Shown here: in pieces, positions 13,923 through 22,739 of the stretch
Position numbering within the stretch: the stretch's first letter is position 1
Layout: the number at the start of each line of letters is the position of its first letter
DNA from: a virus
IMG/VR virus record: IMGVR_UViG_3300025276_000222
Coordinates: 1-23,306 of that record
Length of the DNA: 23,306 nt
Reading direction: 5' to 3' (one strand)
Position numbers and translations under genes: made by a program
Notes under the pieces: generated by a model
What the model saw: the letters and a program-made list of their open reading frames with translations, nothing else
Database searches by the model: none
Told to the model about the DNA's origin: nothing

Positions 13923-15119
13923 ATGACAAACAACAGAGATTTGTTAAAAGAAGCAATCGCCGATGCTAAATCAGTTAAAGAAACTGCCATCGCGAATGCG
14001 AAACTTGCTCTAGAGGAAGCTTTCACCCCTTATCTACAAGATCAACTATCTGCTAAATTACAGGAGATGGACGATGAAGACGATAAGGATGAAAAAGTTG
14101 CTAAAAAAGCAGTTAAAAAAGAAGCAGTTAAAAAAACGTACGAAAGTGTTGACGAAGTTAACCTTGACGAATTATTAGCTGAAATTGAAATGGATGAAGA
14201 CGAAAAATCGGATGAGGAGCAAGAAGGCTACGAAGACGGTATGGAAGACGAGAAAGAAGATATGGACGACGAAGAAGTTGATCTAGAAGACCTTTCAGAA
14301 GACGACCTAAAAGGATTCATTGAAGATGTCATTAAAGACATGGTTGCAGCTGGAGAAATCGAGCCGGGCGACGAATTTGCAGAAGAAGACGTAGAAGTTG
14401 AAGACGTAGAAGTTGAAGACGATATGGATTTAGATGTAGCTATTGAACTTGACGAAGAAAAAATGTCAAACTCTGACATGAGACACGGAGACAAAGATGA
14501 CAGCGCACCTGAAAAAGAAACTGAAGCAGATCGTTTTAAAGACGATGACGAAGCAGATCGTTTTAAAGAAGGAGTAGATGTTGAGGTAGATGAATCATTA
14601 GCAGTAGCAGCAGGAGTTGCTTCTATTTTTGGTGGTGCCGTAGCATTAGATAAAGCAATGGATGCTTTAGAAGCAGGTAAATTAGGTGAAAAAGGAAAAG
14701 CATTTGCTGAATTCCTAAGATCACAAGGTAAAGCTGCTGCAGGTAGATATAATGAAGGTGTAGAAGAAGATTTTAATGAAATAGGAGAACTTAAACAAGA
14801 ACTTCAAGAAGTTAATCTTTTAAACGCTAAATTACTTTATACCAACAAAATCTTTAAAGCAAAAAACTTAACTGAAAATAAAAAAGTTAAAGTATTAAAA
14901 GCATTTGACAAAGCAACGGATGTTAAACAAGCAAAAGCTATTTATGAAACATTAAATGAAGGAATTGTAAACACAATTACAAATTCTAGAGTTAATGAAT
15001 CAGTAAAAAGAGGTGCTGCTTCAAAAGCTAGTGGTTTAGAACCAAGAGCTAAAAAACAACCAATTCTTGAATCAAATGAGGTATATGACCGTATGCGTAA
15101 GCTAGCGGGATTAATCTAA
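13923..15119 (+). CDS. Prohead scaffold / core protein (gp22-like)
   Basis: This 398-residue protein is probably the internal scaffold around which the capsid shell assembles and which gp21 then degrades. The start TNNRDLLKEAIADAKSVKE continues into a long amphipathic helix ending EEAFTPYLQDQLSAKL. Residues about 50-215 are extremely acidic (Asp/Glu tracts), as expected for a scaffold. A short Ala/Gly-rich hydrophobic stretch follows (ESLAVAAGVASIFGGAVALD), then a helical C-terminus ending RMRKLAGLI. L-K-E/A near the start fits the protease pattern. Two internal tandem repeats lie in the acidic part. Position directly between protease and capsid genes matches T4 gene 22. Direct similarity to gp22 is not obvious, so the role rests on context and composition. 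Confidence 0.8.
   Translation: MTNNRDLLKEAIADAKSVKETAIANAKLALEEAFTPYLQDQLSAKLQEMDDEDDKDEKVAKKAVKKEAVKKTYESVDEVNLDELLAEIEMDEDEKSDEEQEGYEDGMEDEKEDMDDEEVDLEDLSEDDLKGFIEDVIKDMVAAGEIEPGDEFAEEDVEVEDVEVEDDMDLDVAIELDEEKMSNSDMRHGDKDDSAPEKETEADRFKDDDEADRFKEGVDVEVDESLAVAAGVASIFGGAVALDKAMDALEAGKLGEKGKAFAEFLRSQGKAAAGRYNEGVEEDFNEIGELKQELQEVNLLNAKLLYTNKIFKAKNLTENKKVKVLKAFDKATDVKQAKAIYETLNEGIVNTITNSRVNESVKRGAASKASGLEPRAKKQPILESNEVYDRMRKLAGLI
14385..14414 (+). repeat. 15-nt tandem duplication in the scaffold gene
   Basis: GAAGACGTAGAAGTT occurs twice back to back (14385-14399 and 14400-14414), encoding the pentapeptide EDVEV twice. It probably arose by slippage and expands the acidic tract. Confidence 0.85.
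14523..14569 (+). repeat. 20-nt direct repeat in the scaffold gene
   Basis: GAAGCAGATCGTTTTAAAGA is present at 14523-14542 and 14550-14569 (27-nt period), encoding EADRFKD and EADRFKE. It lies in the hydrophilic part of the scaffold. Confidence 0.85.
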
Positions 15120-15150
15120 AAACAAGTATTAAATTTTAAAAACAAAAAAC

Positions 15151-16836
15151 ATGAGCTTAAATTCATTATTAGAAAGCGCAAACCCATATCAGTCTATGCA
15201 GTCTGATGCGGCCAGATTATCTGGAAAATGGGGAAAAACAGGTCTTTTAGAAGGTCTAGAAGGACAAAACAAAAACAATATGGGTCTCATATTGGAAAAT
15301 CAAGCTAAGCAATTAGTTGTAGAATCATCTCAAACAGGTGGTGGTGCTGCATCTTCAGGTACATTCCAATCACAAACAGCTGTTAACACAGGTGGTCAGT
15401 GGGCAGGAGTTGCTTTACCATTGGTAAGAAAAGTATTTGGTCAAATCGCAGCGAAAGAATTCGTTAGTGTACAACCAATGAACTTACCTTCAGGTCTAGT
15501 ATTTTTCCTAGATTTCCAATACGGAAGTGATAAAACACCATTCTCAAAAGGGGATTCATTATATGGAAACACAACAGCAAATACATCTCCTTTTGGAAAT
15601 GATTCTGCAGGTGGTTTATACGGAGCAGGTCGTTTCGGTTACTCTATTAACAACTCAGCTTCAATCGCTGCAGACGCATCAGCTCCTTTAGCAGCTGCTG
15701 TATGGGCGGATTTTAACTATGATTCTAATTATTCTCAATCTTCAGTAGATGCAACTTATTGGAAAGTATTAGTACCAACTCAATCTTTAGATTTCGTAGA
15801 TAAAGAAGGTGTTGCTGCATTCCAATTATTCTCAGGATCACAAGGATATGATGCTATTTCAGCTTCAGCTGGATTACAATTATCAGCATTCACTAAATAC
15901 GACGGAGGAGCAAATATTACTTTCGTAGTACCTAAAGTTGATTTAGTAGGTGCAGGACCAGTTGCATTCGCAGCAGGTGACAACGTATCAGTTGTATACC
16001 AATTACAACCAACTGATCAATACAGAGGTGACTTTGAAGATGCTAACCCAGAGCCAAATAGTTTGAACTCTCCATCAATTAAAATTCCAGAAATCAACGT
16101 ACAGATGAAATCATCTGCAATCGTTGCTAAAACTAGAAAATTGAAAGCAGTATGGACGCCAGAATTCGCACAGGATTTAAATGCATACCATGCATTAGAT
16201 GCTGAAGCTGAATTAACTTCAATCTTAAGTGAGTACATTTCATTAGAAATTGACTTAGAGATTTTATCAATGTTGTTAGATAACGCAGCAGCAGGAAATG
16301 AAATATGGTCTGCAGTTAACAACAGATCAATTACTGAAGCAGGTGGTATTCAACCAGATTTAGGATTTTACAATTCTCAAGGACAATGGTTCCAAACATT
16401 AGGAACTAAAATCCAAAAGTTAAGTAATATCATACACCAGAAAACATTAAGAGGTGGTGCAAACTTCCTAGTATGTTCTCCAGCTATTGGAACAATCATG
16501 GAATCAATTCCAGGATTTGCTGCTGATACTGATGGTGATGCTGCAAAAGCAACTTACGCATTTGGTGTACAAAAAGTAGGTCAATTAAATGGACGTTACA
16601 AGGTTTACAAAAACCCTTACATGACTGAAAACACAATCCTATTAGGATTTAGAGGTGCTCAGTTCTTGGAAACGGGTGCTGTATTCGCTCCATATATTCC
16701 ATTAATCATGACTCCGTTAATTTACGATCCAGAAACTTTCACACCACGTAAAGGTTTATTGACTCGTTATGCGAAGAAAATGGTTAGACCAGAATTTTAT
16801 GGTACTATTCAAGTAAATGGTTTAAATACTCTATAA
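15151..16836 (+). CDS. gp23: Major capsid protein (gp23-like)
   Basis: This 561-residue shell protein (T4 gp23 521) has an HK97-type fold. The N-terminal pro-region shares landmarks with T4 gp23: KWGKTGLLEG near residue 26 (T4 KWKPLLEG), ILENQ near 47 (T4 IFENQ), then LVVESSQTGGG. Cleavage is therefore expected after Glu58. VALPLVRKVFGQIAAKEFVS and VQPMNLPSGLVF follow, as in T4 (VQPMNSPTGQVF). The C-terminus has FVCSPAIGT-like (FLVCSPAIGTIMES), YKVYKNPYM and LTRYAKKMVRPEFYGTI. It appears richer in C-ending codons (TTC, AAC, TAC) than its neighbours, fitting high expression. It is co-transcribed with the scaffold across a 31-nt A-rich gap and closed by a strong terminator. Confidence 0.95.
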   Translation: MSLNSLLESANPYQSMQSDAARLSGKWGKTGLLEGLEGQNKNNMGLILENQAKQLVVESSQTGGGAASSGTFQSQTAVNTGGQWAGVALPLVRKVFGQIAAKEFVSVQPMNLPSGLVFFLDFQYGSDKTPFSKGDSLYGNTTANTSPFGNDSAGGLYGAGRFGYSINNSASIAADASAPLAAAVWADFNYDSNYSQSSVDATYWKVLVPTQSLDFVDKEGVAAFQLFSGSQGYDAISASAGLQLSAFTKYDGGANITFVVPKVDLVGAGPVAFAAGDNVSVVYQLQPTDQYRGDFEDANPEPNSLNSPSIKIPEINVQMKSSAIVAKTRKLKAVWTPEFAQDLNAYHALDAEAELTSILSEYISLEIDLEILSMLLDNAAAGNEIWSAVNNRSITEAGGIQPDLGFYNSQGQWFQTLGTKIQKLSNIIHQKTLRGGANFLVCSPAIGTIMESIPGFAADTDGDAAKATYAFGVQKVGQLNGRYKVYKNPYMTENTILLGFRGAQFLETGAVFAPYIPLIMTPLIYDPETFTPRKGLLTRYAKKMVRPEFYGTIQVNGLNTL

Positions 16837-16867
16837 TTTAGAGAATTAAAACTATATTAATAATTAG

Positions 16868-16891
16868 ACCCGGCTTAGGCCGGGTTTTTTT
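16868..16891 (+). terminator. Rho-independent terminator after the major capsid gene
   Basis: ACCCGGC (16868-16874) pairs with GCCGGGT (16879-16885) over the loop TTAG, followed by a T run to 16891. It is the most GC-rich hairpin in the window. Confidence 0.92.
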
Positions 16892-16902
16892 ATCCTTTTT
16901 TC

Positions 16903-16916
16903 ATATGTATAATAAA
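16903..16916 (+). promoter_or_regulatory. Palindromic promoter-like motif ATATGTATAATAAA
   Basis: TATGTATAA at 16904-16912 lies 27 nt before the phoH ATG and 12 nt after the terminator T run. With the preceding C it forms the palindrome CATATG, and it includes TATAAT at 16908-16913. Confidence 0.45.
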
Positions 16917-16930
16917 CAAAAAGTTATTAT

Positions 16931-17617
16931 ATGGCTTCAAAACACCACACTGACGATGTATTCGTTCAAAAAAGAAGACCCAAAAAACCCATTAAATTTA
17001 ATGTACAGCTTAACGATGAACAAAAGATAGCTAAAGCAAAAATTATTCAATCACCAATAACGGTGCTTAGAGGAATGGCTGGGTCAGGTAAAACTTTAGT
17101 AGCGACACAAGTAGCACTTGATATGTTATTTACTAAACAAGTAGAAAGAATTATAATTACAAGACCAACTGTATCAAAAGAAGATATCGGTTTTTTACCT
17201 GGTGATATTCGAGAGAAAATGGATCCTTGGTTAGCACCTATATATCATAACTTACATATGTTATATAGTAAAGACAAAATAGCAAAAGAATTAGATAATG
17301 GAAATATAGAAATAGTACCCTTTGCATTTATGAGAGGTAGAACATTTCTAAAAGCTTTTGTTATCGTAGACGAGGCACAAAATGTTACACATAACCAAAT
17401 GGAGACAGTAATTGGAAGATTAGGTAAAGGCTCTAAAATGGTAATATGTGGTGATATGGCTCAAATTGATTTAAAAGACAAAAGGGAAACAGGCTTTTCT
17501 TTCCTATCTAGGATAGAAGAAAGTGTAGGAGGTTTTAGTGTTTCTACCTTATTACAAAACCATAGACATGAAATAGTATCACCAATACTTAAAGTTTATC
17601 AAACCTTTAGAGATTAA
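16931..17617 (+). CDS. phoH: PhoH-like P-loop ATPase
   Basis: This 228-residue protein is an ATPase of the PhoH family, common in marine phages. Its role in infection is not settled; RNA-related or phosphate-stress functions have been proposed. A basic N-terminus (QKRRPKKPIKFN) precedes LNDEQKIAKAKI, Walker A GMAGSGKT (residues 48-55), ITRPTVSKEDIGFLPGD (76-92), FMRGRTFLKAFVIVDEAQN with Walker B (133-151), VICGDMAQIDL and LLQNHRHEIVSPIL near the C-terminus. All core motifs are intact, and the length is that of the single-domain phage version. It lies alone between a terminator and the neck genes, with its own promoter-like motif. Confidence 0.95.
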   Translation: MASKHHTDDVFVQKRRPKKPIKFNVQLNDEQKIAKAKIIQSPITVLRGMAGSGKTLVATQVALDMLFTKQVERIIITRPTVSKEDIGFLPGDIREKMDPWLAPIYHNLHMLYSKDKIAKELDNGNIEIVPFAFMRGRTFLKAFVIVDEAQNVTHNQMETVIGRLGKGSKMVICGDMAQIDLKDKRETGFSFLSRIEESVGGFSVSTLLQNHRHEIVSPILKVYQTFRD

Positions 17618-17630
17618 CGTATTTTTATCA

Positions 17631-17640
17631 TATTTATAAT
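17631..17640 (+). promoter_or_regulatory. Late-promoter-like motif TATTTATAAT
   Basis: The core at 17631-17639 is 44 nt before the neck-gene ATG at 17675, the longest distance in the series apart from the scaffold leader. It contains TATAAT at 17635-17640. Confidence 0.42.
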
Positions 17641-17674
17641 CATACAACATATACCAATATCTTAAAAATAAAAT

Positions 17675-18856
17675 ATGAATATACCAATTTGGACAGGAAC
17701 ATCAATATTTACCTCAGGTTCAGGAGACACTCCCTTTGGTTTTTATGATGGAGATACTGAATTTGCCTCTGATGCTCCTAAGGTAGCTAACTTTTGTGCA
17801 AGAAGATTAGGTTACCCTTTAGTAGATATCGAACTCCAATCAGGATCGTTTTTTACTGCCTTTGAGGAGGCTGTAACCACATATGGTAACGAGGTTTACG
17901 CATATAAAATACGAGATAATCAATTATCTCTTGATGGGTTACCCACATCATCAAACTTAAATACCGCGCTTATAACACCGAGTTTTGAACCCATAGTTAG
18001 ACTATCAGAACAATATGGTGAAGAAGCAGGTAGTGGAGGAAATGTAACTTACTATTCAGGCTCATTTAATTTAACATCTAGTGTGCAAGATTATAATTTT
18101 TCAACTTTTATGACCGCAAGTGATCTTACAGGATCTAAATATATACATGGTTTAGAAGTAAAAAGAGTATTTTATCAAAACCCATACCCAGCAGGTGCTA
18201 GATTTTTAGGAGCAAATAATGGTTTTGGTTTTGGAGGTGTAATGGCAGCAGGAGTAATGGGTTTAGGTGGATTTGGTGCTGAAGGAGGATATTTAATGGC
18301 TCCATTAAATTACGACATCGCTGTTATACAGCAAATCGAAATGAGTGAAACTATTCGAAGAAATCAATACTCATTTGAAATAAGAAATGACAACTTAAGA
18401 GTATTTCCAATTCCTAATTTTGCATTTGGTGATAATAATCAATGTAAAATATGGTTTGAATATATTTTAAGGGATGAAAGAATTTCAAGCGCCGTAATGC
18501 AAACACCAGGTAATGTTACAAACGTTTCAAATGCCCCTTATGCTAATCCTGATTATAATTCAATTAATAGTGTAGGACGACAATGGATATTTGAATATAC
18601 CTTAGCATTATCTAAAGAAATGTTAGGATACGTAAGAGGTAAATATGGTAGTATACCAATCCCAAATGCTGATGTTGTCTTAAACCAATCAGATTTAATA
18701 GCAGCTGCTACAGCAGAAAAAACAACATTAATAGAAAGATTAAGAACTTATTTAGATGAAACATCAAGGATGGCTTCATTAGAAAGAAGAGCACAAGAAG
18801 GAGAATCAAAAATGATGGAACTACAGAAGGTCCCATATACAATTTATATAGCGTAA
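17675..18856 (+). CDS. gp13: Neck / head-completion protein (gp13-like)
   Basis: This 393-residue protein probably joins the portal vertex to the tail. The N-terminal third reads FASDAPKVANFCARRLGYPL (residues 30-49), then VDIELQSGSFFTAFEEAVTTYGNEV. From memory this block is characteristic of proteins annotated as neck proteins in marine T4-like phages. A Gly-rich loop occupies residues about 174-208. IWFEYILRDERISS and WIFEYTLALSKEMLGYVRGKYG near residues 265 and 310 are further family-like segments. The C-terminus is helical and charged. T4 gp13 is about 309 residues, so this version is longer, partly because of the Gly-rich loop. The next gene begins after 1 nt, which supports a neck operon. 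The gp13 label rests on context and remembered family pattern. Confidence 0.75.
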   Translation: MNIPIWTGTSIFTSGSGDTPFGFYDGDTEFASDAPKVANFCARRLGYPLVDIELQSGSFFTAFEEAVTTYGNEVYAYKIRDNQLSLDGLPTSSNLNTALITPSFEPIVRLSEQYGEEAGSGGNVTYYSGSFNLTSSVQDYNFSTFMTASDLTGSKYIHGLEVKRVFYQNPYPAGARFLGANNGFGFGGVMAAGVMGLGGFGAEGGYLMAPLNYDIAVIQQIEMSETIRRNQYSFEIRNDNLRVFPIPNFAFGDNNQCKIWFEYILRDERISSAVMQTPGNVTNVSNAPYANPDYNSINSVGRQWIFEYTLALSKEMLGYVRGKYGSIPIPNADVVLNQSDLIAAATAEKTTLIERLRTYLDETSRMASLERRAQEGESKMMELQKVPYTIYIA

Positions 18857-18857
18857 T

Positions 18858-19388
18858 ATGGCAATGTACACTAGACAAAGGGATGTTTCTCTTATGCGAA
18901 AGTTTAACAGGGAATTGATGGGGAATATTATTACTCAACAATGTGCTATATATCAATTTAAATTAGAAGAAACTAAGGTAAACATCTACGGTGAAGCAGC
19001 CGAAGAAAAGTATTATGATGGTCCTTTCTTATTTAACGTTTTAATAGATAGAGGAGATCAACAATATCCTGAAGCAGGAGAAGGAATATTATTTGAACAA
19101 GGTATTAATTTTTACTTTTTTAGAGATGATTTAGTAGATAAAGACGTGGTACCCCGAGTAGGAGATATTATCTTATATCAAGAAGGATACTATGGAGTAC
19201 AAAGTACAATTGCCAACCAATATTGGGGAGGTAAAAACCCTGATTACCCTAATAATGATTCAGATGGTACACCAAACCCACTAAATCCTAACTTAAATCA
19301 ATTTGGTAATAATGTTTCAATACTAGTATCAACATATTATATACCAGCAGATAAAGTAGCAATTTCACCTCACATAGAAAGAATGTAA
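18858..19388 (+). CDS. gp14: Neck protein (gp14-like)
   Basis: This 176-residue protein (T4 gp14 256) is a probable neck component sealing the filled head. Recognisable elements are YTRQRDVSLMRKFNRELMGN at the N-terminus, VNIYGEAAEEKYYDGPF, and FFRDDLVDKDVVPRVGDIIL, followed by YYGVQSTIANQYWGGKNPDY. From memory, the R-D-D-L ... GDII ... YY-V pattern is typical of the gp14 group in marine T4-like phages. A nearby in-frame Met at residue 3 is an alternative start. The gene starts 1 nt after the gp13-like stop, and its own stop overlaps the next ATG by one base. That arrangement suggests coupled translation of the three connector proteins. Confidence 0.78.
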   Translation: MAMYTRQRDVSLMRKFNRELMGNIITQQCAIYQFKLEETKVNIYGEAAEEKYYDGPFLFNVLIDRGDQQYPEAGEGILFEQGINFYFFRDDLVDKDVVPRVGDIILYQEGYYGVQSTIANQYWGGKNPDYPNNDSDGTPNPLNPNLNQFGNNVSILVSTYYIPADKVAISPHIERM

Positions 19389-20296
19389 TGGCAAAACCTA
19401 GAAAACCCATACCAAAAAGTCAATTAACTATAAGTGACACTAAACTAACCCCTTTTAAAGGGATAGAAGGTAGAGGAGAAGTAGGGAATCCTAATGATTC
19501 TATAACTCCCCCTAACCCTAATTATACTGAAACAGGTATTGATTTTAATAGATCAAACCAAATGAGTTTTAAGGATGATACTACTAAACAGTATTCAGTT
19601 GGTATCAAAGATATTGATGAGGCGGTGTTTTATTATTTTCAAAACGTAATTAGACCTTTTGTTTACCAAAATGGCGAACGAAGAGAGGTACCTGTAATAT
19701 ATGGTGCTCCTGAAAGATGGAAATCTTTTCAACGTGATGGTTACTATAGAGATAAAAGTGGAGCAATTATGCTTCCTATTATGGTAATAAAAAGAGATTC
19801 TTTAACCAAGGATAGAACCGTTGCAAATAAACTAGATGCTAACATGCCTAACTTATATGGGCAATGGTCAAAACAATTTAGTCCTAAAAACTTTTACGGT
19901 AATTTTGCTGCATTAAATAATAGAAAACCAGTTGAAAAGTTTCATATAGTAGCACAGCCTGATTATGTAACAATGGAATACAGTGTTATAATCCAAACGT
20001 ATTACATGGAGCAACTAAATAAGATAATAGAAGCATGTGAATATGCATCAGATGCATATTGGGGTGATCCTGAAAGGTTTCAGTTTAGAGCTTTTATAGA
20101 TAGTTTTAATACTGCTACGGAATTAACTCAAGGTAAAGATAGATTAGTTACTGGTACATTTAATATAAGACTACGAGGTTATATATTACCTGATACTATT
20201 CAAAAGGAACTAAACGCAACTAAAATATATAATTCAAAAGCAAAAGTTACTATAACAACAGAAACAACAAATAACATCGAGGATATCGACTTTTAA
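19388..20296 (+). CDS. gp15: Tail completion / sheath stabiliser (gp15-like)
   Basis: This 302-residue protein probably caps the tail tube and sheath and docks to the neck. A roughly 70-residue polar N-terminal extension rich in P, N and T precedes the conserved part. Landmarks resemble T4 gp15: EVPVIYGAPERWKS (residues about 99-112), MLPIMVIKRDSL, VTMEYSVIIQTYYMEQLNKI near 195-215 (T4 has a similar strand followed by a QI-EQ helix), and TGTFNIRLRGYILPD near 255 (T4 ends with a GW-YPP strand). The first base of its ATG is the last base of the gp14-like stop. The gp15 assignment is by motif layout and position after gp13 and gp14. Confidence 0.75.
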   Translation: MAKPRKPIPKSQLTISDTKLTPFKGIEGRGEVGNPNDSITPPNPNYTETGIDFNRSNQMSFKDDTTKQYSVGIKDIDEAVFYYFQNVIRPFVYQNGERREVPVIYGAPERWKSFQRDGYYRDKSGAIMLPIMVIKRDSLTKDRTVANKLDANMPNLYGQWSKQFSPKNFYGNFAALNNRKPVEKFHIVAQPDYVTMEYSVIIQTYYMEQLNKIIEACEYASDAYWGDPERFQFRAFIDSFNTATELTQGKDRLVTGTFNIRLRGYILPDTIQKELNATKIYNSKAKVTITTETTNNIEDIDF

Positions 20297-20306
20297 ATAT
20301 TCTTTA

Positions 20307-20319
20307 CATATTTATCATT
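20307..20319 (+). promoter_or_regulatory. Late-promoter-like motif, TATTTATCAT variant
   Basis: TATTTATCA at 20309-20317 differs from the consensus at one position and is 25 nt before the ATG at 20334. Confidence 0.38.
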
Positions 20320-20333
20320 AAACAAAATCAATT

Positions 20334-20585
20334 ATGGAAAATAAAAAGTTATCAAAAAAAGAGTTACAAGTATTAAAAGAATATCAACACAAAACCAACG
20401 AGATTATTGCTACATTAGGAGGTATAGAATTACAACTTGATGCATTAGAAACTCAAAAAGAAGAAACATTAGACAATTTTAAAGTCCTTCAAGAAAATCA
20501 AACAAAAACTGGTAAGGAATTACAAGATAAGTATGGTGAAGGTAATATAAATTTAGAAGACGGAGAATTTACTCCAAAGAAATAA
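20334..20585 (+). CDS. Small coiled-coil protein upstream of the tail sheath
   Basis: This 83-residue acidic protein has a first 65 residues that are almost all helix-forming with heptad spacing (KKELQVLKEYQHKTNEII, GGIELQLDALETQKEE, then LDNFKVLQENQTK). The end reads LQDKYGEGNINLEDGEFTPK. From memory, this C-terminal YGEGxINLExGEFTP pattern recurs in small marine-phage proteins found beside tail genes. There is no transmembrane segment or catalytic motif. It might be a tail-assembly chaperone or minor tail component, but function is unknown. It has its own promoter-like motif and stands 58 nt before the sheath gene. Confidence 0.7.
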   Translation: MENKKLSKKELQVLKEYQHKTNEIIATLGGIELQLDALETQKEETLDNFKVLQENQTKTGKELQDKYGEGNINLEDGEFTPKK

Positions 20586-20604
20586 ATTTTTGAAATAATT
20601 TTCA

Positions 20605-20618
20605 ATATTTATAATAAA
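20605..20618 (+). promoter_or_regulatory. Late-promoter-like motif ATATTTATAATAAA
   Basis: TATTTATAA at 20606-20614 is 38 nt before the sheath ATG at 20644. It contains TATAAT at 20610-20615 and is followed by an unbroken A/T-rich leader. Confidence 0.45.
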
Positions 20619-20643
20619 ATAAAAATAAATAAAAATATAGACA

Positions 20644-22698
20644 ATGGCAGAGACAACATTAATATCTCCAGGTGTATTAACAAGAGAAAACGATTCATCA
20701 TTTATTGGGGCTAGACCTGTTACCTTTGGTGCAGCTGTTATAGGACCAGCAATAATGGGGCCTGTTGGTATTCCAACAGGAGTTTCTACTTTCTCTCAAT
20801 ATGAAGCCATATTTGGGGGATCAATAGAAAGTGGATCACAACAATACACTTATTTAAACTCTATATCAGCAAGAAATTATTTTGCTCAAGGAGGACAATC
20901 ATTATTAGTAACACGTGTTGTTACTGGTTCTTTTTCTGAAGCGTCAGGTTCAATAGGTAGTACTAGAACCTCAGGTGCTTTATTAGGTGGTGAAGATCAA
21001 CTAAAATCTTCAATTGAAAATGCGGCTACTGTAAATATTACTGGTAGTACTGGTGGTGCAGTTGTAGGCGTTGCAGTTTTTAGTACCACAGGTACAGGTA
21101 CAGGGGCAATAGCTAATATAACTATAGCACCTCAAACAGCTAACTTCACAGGACCTTCAGTAGTATCAGATATAACAATTACAACACCAGGAGTAGGTTA
21201 TGCTTCTGGAGATACAATTGTTTTTACATCAGAATCTTTAGGTGCACAAGTAATTGTTACTGGAAATGGAGTAGATTTAAAATATAAATTAAATGCAAAC
21301 GATTTAGCAGTTACATCATCTTTTGAGCTTAAAACAATATCTGAAGGTGTAATGATGAATAATGCTCAAACATTAGATTCAGCAAATGGTACATTAATTA
21401 GTGGTTCAGCAAATAATCTTAGATGGGAAATAGCTTCTGTAAATACATCTTCAGGACAATTTTCACTATTAGTAAGAAGAGGAAATGATACTGCAACACA
21501 AAAATCTATATTAGAGACATATAACAATGTATCTTTAGACCCACAGGCAACTAATTATATTTCAAAAGTAATAGGTGACACATTCGAAACTGTAGCTCAA
21601 GATGGTACAGATTTCTTTGTTAAAACAAATGGTAACTTCCCACGAAGAAGTGCTTACGTTTACGTTTCATCAGTAGGTTTAGCAACTCCTTCTTATTTTG
21701 ATAATAATGGAACAGCAAAAAGCGAATTTACTGGTAGTTTACCAAAAATACAATCTGGATCCTTTGGAGGTGCTACAGGTAAAAACTTTGAAAATGGTGA
21801 TGCTAAATTTAACGAAAGCATTACTGCAACCAATATACAAGGTATTGCACCAAATGATTATACACAATCAATTAACTTATTAAGTAATTCTGATGATTAT
21901 CAGTTTAACGTAATAACAGCTCCTGGATTAAATGCACAACAACATTCATCACAAACAACAGGTTTAGTAACATTAGCACAAGGTAGAACTGATTGTTTAG
22001 CAGTGATTGATATCGTAGCATATAATGCGTCAATCAACACAGTTACAACGCAAGCAACAGCTTATGATAGCTCATATGCCGCTACTTATTGGCCATGGTT
22101 ACAAACGGTAGATGCAGCAACAGGACAAACAGTTTGGGCACCAGCCTCAACATATATTCCTGCAGTTTATGCATTTACAGATGCTTCATCAGACCCATGG
22201 TTTGCACCAGCAGGTTTACTTAGAGGAGCTTTAGGAAGTGTAGTAAGAGCAGAAAGAAAATTAACATCTGGAAACAGAGATACATTATATGAAGCAAATG
22301 TAAACCCAATTGCAACATTCCCAGGAAGTGGAGTTGTAGTATTTGGACAGAAAACTTTACAGAAAAGAGCAAGTGCTTTAGATAGAGTAAATGTACGTAG
22401 ATTATTAATTGCACTTAAAGGATATATCACACAAGTATCAGATAACTTAGTATTTGAACAAAATACAAATGCAACAAGAAACAACTTCTTAGCAAATGTA
22501 AACCCATACTTAGAATCAGTACAACAAAGACAAGGATTATATGCTTTTAAAGTAGTAATGGATGCTACAAATAACACACCAGATGTAATTGATAGAAATG
22601 AGCTAGTAGGCCAGATTTTCTTACAACCAACTAAAACAGCTGAATTCATTATTCTAGATTTCAACGTTTTACCAACTGGAGCAACATTTCCTGAATAA
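20644..22698 (+). CDS. gp18: Contractile tail sheath protein (gp18-like)
   Basis: This 684-residue protein (T4 gp18 659) forms the contractile outer tube. The N-terminus SPGVLTRENDSSF and PVTFGAAVIGPAIMGPVGIP is typical of sheath proteins. YFAQGGQSLLVTRVV (residues 79-93) is the conserved strand after the first domain. Residues about 128-208 form an inserted Gly/Thr/Val-rich segment with TTPGVGYASGDTIVF, a G-x-G-Y-x-x-G-D motif seen in beta-structured phage proteins. The conserved C-terminal domain includes DPWFAPAGLLRG, NPIATFPGSGVVVFGQKTLQ, LDRVNVRRLLIALKGYI and ETNNTPDVIDRN-like (TNNTPDVIDRNEL), matching T4-type sheaths. The following gene encodes the tube, as in T4. Confidence 0.95.
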   Translation: MAETTLISPGVLTRENDSSFIGARPVTFGAAVIGPAIMGPVGIPTGVSTFSQYEAIFGGSIESGSQQYTYLNSISARNYFAQGGQSLLVTRVVTGSFSEASGSIGSTRTSGALLGGEDQLKSSIENAATVNITGSTGGAVVGVAVFSTTGTGTGAIANITIAPQTANFTGPSVVSDITITTPGVGYASGDTIVFTSESLGAQVIVTGNGVDLKYKLNANDLAVTSSFELKTISEGVMMNNAQTLDSANGTLISGSANNLRWEIASVNTSSGQFSLLVRRGNDTATQKSILETYNNVSLDPQATNYISKVIGDTFETVAQDGTDFFVKTNGNFPRRSAYVYVSSVGLATPSYFDNNGTAKSEFTGSLPKIQSGSFGGATGKNFENGDAKFNESITATNIQGIAPNDYTQSINLLSNSDDYQFNVITAPGLNAQQHSSQTTGLVTLAQGRTDCLAVIDIVAYNASINTVTTQATAYDSSYAATYWPWLQTVDAATGQTVWAPASTYIPAVYAFTDASSDPWFAPAGLLRGALGSVVRAERKLTSGNRDTLYEANVNPIATFPGSGVVVFGQKTLQKRASALDRVNVRRLLIALKGYITQVSDNLVFEQNTNATRNNFLANVNPYLESVQQRQGLYAFKVVMDATNNTPDVIDRNELVGQIFLQPTKTAEFIILDFNVLPTGATFPE

Positions 22699-22713
22699 AA
22701 ACAATAATTTAGA

Positions 22714-22728
22714 ATATTTATAATAAAA
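22714..22728 (+). promoter_or_regulatory. Late-promoter-like motif ATATTTATAATAAAA
   Basis: TATTTATAA at 22715-22723 is 25 nt before the tail-tube ATG at 22740, with TATAAT at 22719-22724. Confidence 0.45.
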
Positions 22729-22739
22729 ATATATAAACA

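Noticed and set aside
684-22664. Minus-strand ORFs inside the long genes (for example 14228-14494 and 22167-22664)
   Set aside because: They are antisense to confidently identified genes, have low-complexity Ser or Leu compositions that mirror the sense codons, and lack leaders or motifs of their own.
397-22723. Antisense T4 late promoters: TATTTATA is the reverse complement of TATAAATA
   Set aside because: There are no minus-strand genes for them to serve, and the sites keep a near-constant distance to + strand starts. They are better read as + strand elements.
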